This document shows, one piece after another, positions 13,467 to 18,272 of a DNA stretch of 18,272 bases; within the stretch, counting starts at the first letter, position 1, and each line of letters starts with the position of its first letter. The notes beneath the pieces are model-generated. The model saw only the letters and a list, made by a program, of their open reading frames with translations, was not told where the DNA came from and searched no databases. The translations under genes and the position numbers were made by a program. Source of the stretch: an uncultured Clostridia bacterium (lineage in GTDB: Bacteria; Bacillota; Clostridia; Oscillospirales; Ruminococcaceae); the NCBI GenBank assembly GCA_947177695.1, contig CAMWVO010000007.1, positions 1 through 18,272 on the forward strand, read 5' to 3'.

Positions 13467-14096
13467 ATGCTGGATCTGACAAAAGGACAATTTGTTAAAC
13501 ACGTGGTTATGCACCCCTTCGAGGGCTTCGAGGATTTGCGGTGGAAAAAGCAGGGTTCGATGGGTATTGCCTGTGTGGTGGTCTGCCTTCTGTTCATTCA
13601 GCAGATAGCCTACAGCAGACTTTACGGCTTTCAGTATTATTCAAGCTATGACAAGATATTCAATATCGTTCCATATTTGTTCCGCAGCTTTATCCTGTTC
13701 GGGACTTGGGTAGTGGCAAACTGGGCGATGTGTACGCTTTTCGACGGCGAGGGAACGATGAAGAATATTTTCGTCAACTCCGCTTACGCGCTTATACCTT
13801 ATATCAGCGGATACCTTATCGGCACGGTTATGTCCCACTTCCTTATCAGAGACGAATACATCTTCATTCAGTCCGTCGAGGTTATCGGCACGTGCTGGAG
13901 CTTCGTTCTTCTGATATCGGGAATAAAGGCAGTGCATCAGTTCAGCTTCGGCAAGACTATTGCACTGATGCTCCTGACGCTGGTTGCCATGGTTGCGATC
14001 CTGTTCCTGCTCGTTCTGCTTCTTACGCTGTTCCAGCAGGTGCTGATCTTCATTCTGTCGATCTATACGGAGCTTTCCTACAGATTCAGAGTTTAA
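13467..14096 (+). CDS. YIP1-family membrane protein
   Basis: The 209-residue product has a short cytoplasmic start (FVKHVVMHPFEGFEDLRWKK with QGS) and about five hydrophobic helices. The HPFEGFEDLRW motif just before the first helix and the overall layout match bacterial YIP1-domain proteins, whose biochemical function is not established. I start it at ATG 13467, eight bases after AAGGGCGG, one base past the stop of the NHL gene; a GTG at 13458 is in frame but lies inside that ribosome binding site. The tight junction with the NHL gene implies coupled translation and probably a shared complex. Confidence 0.8.
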   Translation: MLDLTKGQFVKHVVMHPFEGFEDLRWKKQGSMGIACVVVCLLFIQQIAYSRLYGFQYYSSYDKIFNIVPYLFRSFILFGTWVVANWAMCTLFDGEGTMKNIFVNSAYALIPYISGYLIGTVMSHFLIRDEYIFIQSVEVIGTCWSFVLLISGIKAVHQFSFGKTIALMLLTLVAMVAILFLLVLLLTLFQQVLIFILSIYTELSYRFRV

Positions 14097-14125
14097 CTAA
14101 AATACGAAAAGTGGTGAAATAACGA

Positions 14126-16417
14126 ATGCAGAAAAGGTTAAAGAAGCTTATTGCCTGCCTTTGCTGTCTGACTATGATGGTCAGCCTGTGCGCTGTTCCC
14201 GCAAGCTCCGACAGCGAGCCCTCTGAGGAAACCTCTTCCTCCGACGGCGACGTTCCTATGGACGAGGACGACTACGCCATGGACGAGGATGAACCCCTCA
14301 TTACCGACGAACAGGCAATGGCTGAAATGAAGCTTGCGGTCGAAAACGACAAGCTGGCTTTATGGTACAACGACAAGGAGACCACTCTTGCTCTGGTGGA
14401 CAAAAACACCGGCGAGATATGGTGGTCCAACCCTATAAACGCCGACGCCTCCGCGGGTAAAGCCGCTCAGAAGCAGGAGCTTAAATCGGGTCTGACACTG
14501 ATATACGGCGAGCCTGCGGCAAGACGTACTACCCAGAGCCACAGCAAGGCTAAGAGCAAGGCGAAAATGAAAGCTACATCAACGGGTCTGGAGGTAACAT
14601 ACGACTTCAATCAGGCGGAGATCGCCGTTCCCGTTGTCTATACTCTCCATGACGACTACATGAGCCTTAATGTGGTAACAAAGGATATCGACGAAAAAAC
14701 CGCGTCAAAGATCACGACCAATCTTGCGTTTATGTCTGCTTTCGGCGCTGCCGATACTGAGGAAGAAGGCTACTTCGTTATTCCCGACGGAAGCGGAGCT
14801 GTCATAAACTTCAATAATAACAAGGCAGGCTACAGAGTCTATAAGGGCAAGGTATACGGCAGAGACATCACTGCGGTGAATACCACCAAGCCCACCACGT
14901 CAAGACAGGTCTATCTGCCAATGTACGGAATAGTCAAGGGCGACAGCGGCATGATGGTTGTCGCAGACAAGGGCGACACCTGCGCTTCGATAAACGCTTA
15001 CGTTGCGGGTCAGAAAAGAACAAGCTACAACGCCTGCTACTTTGACTTCGAGATAAGAACAAGCGACGAATACCTGATGGGCGGCGAAGCAAATCCCCTC
15101 AGAGTTTTCGAGAAGCGCGGAATACTCGTTCCCGAGATCGAGGTAAGATACTATCCCGTTTCCAACAGTGACAAGTCGGATGTTGACTATACCGACATAG
15201 CTGCGGCTTACAGGAACTACCTCAAGACCTCACAGGGTGTTGAAAAATCCCCCGCTGCCGACAGCAGCGCGCTCTATATCGACTTTTACGGCGCTACACT
15301 GAAGCAGGAGACCGTTCTCGGATTCCCCGTTACAATGCAGCACAAGACAACTTCGTTCAGCGACGCAAAGAATATCCTTGAACAGCTCAAGGGTATGGGC
15401 GTTGACAAAATGGTAGTAAACTACAATCAGTGGACTACCGCGGACATCAAGGAAAAGGTTTCCGACAAGGCTAAGCCCGCCTCCCTTTTGGGCGGCAAGA
15501 GCGATTTCAACGCGCTGATGGATTACGCCAAGTCCAACAATATCACGATCTACCCCGAGGTGGATAACCTTACGTTCAAGTCCGGCAACGGTTACTTTAC
15601 CATGACCGACACGGCAATAAGAGTTTCCAACGCTTATTCCAGACAGATCGAGTACGACCTTGCACACGGCGTTGAAAATAAGTTCTACGACGCAATGTCC
15701 CTGCTCAGTCCGAGAAAGTATGCCAAGATGTTTACAAACATCGGAAAGAGCTACAGCAAGTACGGTCTGGACACAGTTTCGCTGGGAAGCACAACTACCG
15801 TTATCTACGGCGATTACGGCAAAAAATCCATATCGAGAGAAATGTTCAAGTACAACCTCCAGGGCTACATGGAAGAGCTTAAGGGTTCTGTTCCCTCCAT
15901 TCTTGCGGACGGCGCAAACGCTTACGTTCTCAAATATGTGGATCACGTTTCCGACGTTCCCCTCAACTCAAGCAAGTACGACGTTTTCGACGGCGACATT
16001 CCTTTCTATCAGATCGTAATGAGCGGTCTCAAGCCTGTTTCCACTACTGCGGTAAACGGCGACGCTCAGGTTGCGGATCTGGTCCTCAGAGCGATCGCCT
16101 GCGGCTCGAACCTCAGATTTGACTTTACCGCAGAGACTGCCGACGAGCTGAAGGATACCCGCTATGACGTGCTGTACTACGCAAACTACATTTACTGGCT
16201 GGAGGACGCGGCAGGCTGCTATAAGTTTGCAAACGAAGTCCTTTCACAGACAGCGGGAGCGGAAATTACCGACTATAACATTCTGTCTGACGGCGAGATC
16301 GAAACAGTTTACTCCAACGGAACTACGACCCGTGTGAACCTGAACGACAGAACCGTTACAGTCAACGGAAAAACAATCAGCATTTACGACTATGTCGGAG
16401 AGGAGGCAATCGGCTGA
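14126..16417 (+). CDS. DUF5696-like large secreted protein, possible glycan-active enzyme
   Basis: The 763-residue product has a signal peptide (about 1-27), a Ser/Asp/Glu-rich linker (28-60), a beta-rich N-terminal part (to about 375) and a C-terminal part resembling a TIM barrel: VDKMVVNYNQW (427-436), ITIYPEVDNLTF (473-484), LDTVSLGSTTTVIYGDY (548-564), SILADGANAYVLKYVDHVSD (591-610), IPFYQIVMSG (625-634). The last segment and alternating beta-alpha pattern resemble glycoside-hydrolase-like proteins, but I cannot name catalytic residues with confidence (D480, D563, D595 and D606 are candidates). I match it to the DUF5696 family by overall layout and by its typical company with YIP1 and sugar-ABC genes; this is recollection, not a search. 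No membrane anchor is visible beyond the signal peptide. Its TGA overlaps the next ATG by one base. Confidence 0.7.
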   Translation: MQKRLKKLIACLCCLTMMVSLCAVPASSDSEPSEETSSSDGDVPMDEDDYAMDEDEPLITDEQAMAEMKLAVENDKLALWYNDKETTLALVDKNTGEIWWSNPINADASAGKAAQKQELKSGLTLIYGEPAARRTTQSHSKAKSKAKMKATSTGLEVTYDFNQAEIAVPVVYTLHDDYMSLNVVTKDIDEKTASKITTNLAFMSAFGAADTEEEGYFVIPDGSGAVINFNNNKAGYRVYKGKVYGRDITAVNTTKPTTSRQVYLPMYGIVKGDSGMMVVADKGDTCASINAYVAGQKRTSYNACYFDFEIRTSDEYLMGGEANPLRVFEKRGILVPEIEVRYYPVSNSDKSDVDYTDIAAAYRNYLKTSQGVEKSPAADSSALYIDFYGATLKQETVLGFPVTMQHKTTSFSDAKNILEQLKGMGVDKMVVNYNQWTTADIKEKVSDKAKPASLLGGKSDFNALMDYAKSNNITIYPEVDNLTFKSGNGYFTMTDTAIRVSNAYSRQIEYDLAHGVENKFYDAMSLLSPRKYAKMFTNIGKSYSKYGLDTVSLGSTTTVIYGDYGKKSISREMFKYNLQGYMEELKGSVPSILADGANAYVLKYVDHVSDVPLNSSKYDVFDGDIPFYQIVMSGLKPVSTTAVNGDAQVADLVLRAIACGSNLRFDFTAETADELKDTRYDVLYYANYIYWLEDAAGCYKFANEVLSQTAGAEITDYNILSDGEIETVYSNGTTTRVNLNDRTVTVNGKTISIYDYVGEEAIG

Positions 16418-17337
16418 TGAAAAGACTTAATTTGTCCTACGAAAAGAAAAAAGGTCTTTACGGCTACGGATTTATCGCACTCTGGTTTGTCGGCGCGCTG
16501 ATGTTCTTCATCATACCGCTCCTCCAGTCGTTCTATTATTCGTTCCACACGGTAACTCCCGAAACGGGTTACCTGGACATAAAGCCTCTGACCAGCGGAG
16601 GCAAGACCGATATTTTCCTTAACTATAAGGACGCTTTCCTGAAAGACCCTAACTTCAGCCAGTACCTGGTAGAGGTACTGAAGGATATGGCGCTTAACCT
16701 GCCGGTTATCGTTGTATTCTCGCTGTTCGTTGCTATCGTAATCAACCAGAAGTTCCGCGGAAGAACTTTCGCAAGAGCGGTATTCTTCCTGCCGGTTATC
16801 ATCGCGACGGGTCCTGTTTACGCGATCATCACAGGCGACCTGGAGACAGGCGGAAACAACGAGGCTGCACAGTTCTCCACAATGTTTGAGGCGGACATGG
16901 TTGACCAGCTTCTGGAGTTTATCGGTATCTACGGTTTCGGCGATACCTTTACCGAAATGCTGACGGAGATCACCTCGGATATCCTGAACCTTGTTTGGAA
17001 ATGCGGTATCCAGATAATCATCTTCCTTTCGGCTTTGCAGGGTATTCCCGCGTCTGCAAAGGAAGCAGCGGCTATCGAGGGCGCTACCTCATGGGAGTTC
17101 TTCTGGAAGATCACCCTGCCCTATATTTCCTCGATGATCCTGGTAAACATAGTTTATACTGTTATCGACGCGTTTATCGACCCCACCAACCAGGTAATGG
17201 AACGATTGCTGAGCGTACAAAGCGAATGGAAGTACGGTTACTCGGCGGCTATGGCGTGGAGCTATTTCGGAATCATTCTTATAGCTCTGGGTATCATATT
17301 CGCGATCATGAACAGGCTCGTCTGGTACGATGACTAA
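16417..17337 (+). CDS. Sugar ABC transporter permease, MalF-like (second pair)
   Basis: The 306-residue subunit has the expected helices and the EAA loop KEAAAIEGATSWEFFWKITL followed by P (215-235). A long external insertion (about 138-190, GDLETGGNNEAAQFSTMFEA and onward) separates the early helices from the conserved core. It is clearly different in sequence from the first MalF-like permease, so it is a second transporter rather than a recent duplicate. It overlaps the DUF5696-like gene by one base (TGATG), and GAGGAGG lies about 10 bases upstream, so the two are translationally coupled. Confidence 0.92.
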   Translation: MKRLNLSYEKKKGLYGYGFIALWFVGALMFFIIPLLQSFYYSFHTVTPETGYLDIKPLTSGGKTDIFLNYKDAFLKDPNFSQYLVEVLKDMALNLPVIVVFSLFVAIVINQKFRGRTFARAVFFLPVIIATGPVYAIITGDLETGGNNEAAQFSTMFEADMVDQLLEFIGIYGFGDTFTEMLTEITSDILNLVWKCGIQIIIFLSALQGIPASAKEAAAIEGATSWEFFWKITLPYISSMILVNIVYTVIDAFIDPTNQVMERLLSVQSEWKYGYSAAMAWSYFGIILIALGIIFAIMNRLVWYDD

Positions 17338-17353
17338 GAAGGAGGCGGAGAAA

Positions 17354-18272
17354 ATGGCTGATACTACAATGACTACCAAAGGCGGACTCTCCGGCTTCCT
17401 GCAAAAGCATAAACCGGAGAAAGCTCCCAAGGAACCCAAGATGTCCCGAAAGGAAAGACGGGAACGCTTCAAGAAGAGGCTGGAGTGCCTTACACCCGAA
17501 GAGCAGAGGTACTTAAAGAGAAAGCAGGTCACAGACGCTGTATGGCCTGTGTTCAGAGCGGTAATTGTTTTCGGACTTTGCTTTATCATTCTCTATCCGC
17601 TGATCTTTATGATCTCCTCGGCGTTCCGTCCCAGCGCGGACATGAACGACCCCACTATCATGTGGATACCCAAGCACTTAACCATGAGCAACATGAAAGA
17701 AGTTATCAAAGCGATGGACTTCTGGAAAACCCTGTGGAACACCCTTGTGCTGAACATCGGCTGTTCGATCGTGCAGGTACTTACCTGTGCGCTGACGGGA
17801 TACGGCTTTGCGCGTTATAAATTCAAGGGCAAGAGCATACTGTTCTTTGTTGTAATCATGATGATCCTTGTTCCCCCGCAGATCATCCTTATTCCTCAGT
17901 ATATGTTCTTCAGATACTTCAACCCCCTGGGTCTCTGGCACACGATCACGGGCGATTTCATCAACCTTATCAACAAGCCCGTAACGATGTACTTCCCCGC
18001 ACTGACGGCAAACGGTCTGAGAGCAGGTCTGTTTATCTTCCTGTTCAGACAGTCATTTATGGGACTTCCCAAGGAGCTTGAGGACGCTGCGGCTCTCGAC
18101 GGCTGCTCGCCTTTCACAGCTTTCGTAAGAGTAATGGTTCCCAACGCGGGTTCAACATTCCTGACGGTATTCCTGTTCTCCATCGTGTGGTACTGGAACG
18201 ACTACTATGTAAGTACGGCTTTCTTCACCGAGAACAAGACGATCGCTCTGACGCTGAAAAACCTCAGTTCCA
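17354..18272 (+). CDS. Carbohydrate ABC transporter permease, MalG-like (second pair), cut by window edge
   Basis: An open frame of 306 codons runs to the right edge without a stop. After a ~74-residue basic cytoplasmic extension (KMSRKERRERFKKRLE, TPEEQRYLKRK) come the MalG-type helices (LYPLIFMISSAFRPSADM) and the EAA loop LEDAAALDGCSPFTAFVRVM then VPN (about 242-264). About 20-30 residues are probably missing. AAGGAGG (17339-17345) lies eight bases before the ATG. With the preceding gene it forms the second permease heterodimer; a second binding protein may follow beyond the window. Confidence 0.92.
   Translation, partial: MADTTMTTKGGLSGFLQKHKPEKAPKEPKMSRKERRERFKKRLECLTPEEQRYLKRKQVTDAVWPVFRAVIVFGLCFIILYPLIFMISSAFRPSADMNDPTIMWIPKHLTMSNMKEVIKAMDFWKTLWNTLVLNIGCSIVQVLTCALTGYGFARYKFKGKSILFFVVIMMILVPPQIILIPQYMFFRYFNPLGLWHTITGDFINLINKPVTMYFPALTANGLRAGLFIFLFRQSFMGLPKELEDAAALDGCSPFTAFVRVMVPNAGSTFLTVFLFSIVWYWNDYYVSTAFFTENKTIALTLKNLSS

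Noticed and set aside
1..18272. CRISPR arrays, insertion sequences, integrases or tRNA/rRNA genes
   Set aside because: No regularly spaced repeats, transposase-like frames, terminal inverted repeats or tRNA cloverleafs were seen on either strand.

Overview
The window looks like a chromosomal stretch of a low-to-mid GC Bacillota, most likely a gut-type Clostridia close to Ruminococcus (Oscillospiraceae). The grounds are a T-box leader, a canonical RNase Y, AAGGAGG-type ribosome binding sites, frequent TTG starts, an NPxTG-type cell-wall sorting signal and a large sugar-ABC operon without its own ATPase. The taxonomic placement is inference.

Layout. (1) 1-300, minus strand: promoter and complete T-box leader for a gene beyond the left edge, probably an aminoacyl-tRNA synthetase; specifier and tRNA-end-binding bases together hint at threonine. 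(2) 387-514, plus: a consensus promoter driving a possible ~95-nt small RNA that folds as a rod. (3) 851-2404: rny (RNase Y) with a TTG start, closed by a terminator. (4) 2480-3913: a lone polytopic O-antigen-ligase/polymerase-like protein, also closed by a terminator. (5) 3957-4267: a compact candidate type I toxin-antitoxin locus: a 31-aa TxpA/BsrG-like membrane peptide with a consensus promoter, a convergent antisense RNA promoter, and one bidirectional terminator shared by both RNAs. The toxin gene is below usual ORF-calling length. (6) 4422-6766: a strongly expressed cysteine-free surface protein with a long structured leader, poly-Asp linker and NPPTGN sorting signal, followed by two tandem terminators. 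(7) 6806 to the right edge: one operon of at least eight genes on the same strand with no internal terminator seen.

The operon is the main system. Its order is: a very large solute-binding protein with two N-terminal beta-rich modules; a MalF/MalG-like permease pair; a secreted NHL-propeller/TPR protein held by a C-terminal membrane helix; a YIP1-like membrane protein; a large secreted DUF5696-like protein; and a second MalF/MalG-like permease pair, the last gene running off the window. Two different permease pairs bracket three envelope proteins of unknown role, and no ATPase is present, so energy is probably supplied by a shared MsmX-type ATPase encoded elsewhere. The gene set suggests surface capture, possible processing and uptake of a complex glycan, with the NHL/YIP1/DUF5696 trio as an uncharacterised accessory complex. 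The substrate cannot be read from the sequence.
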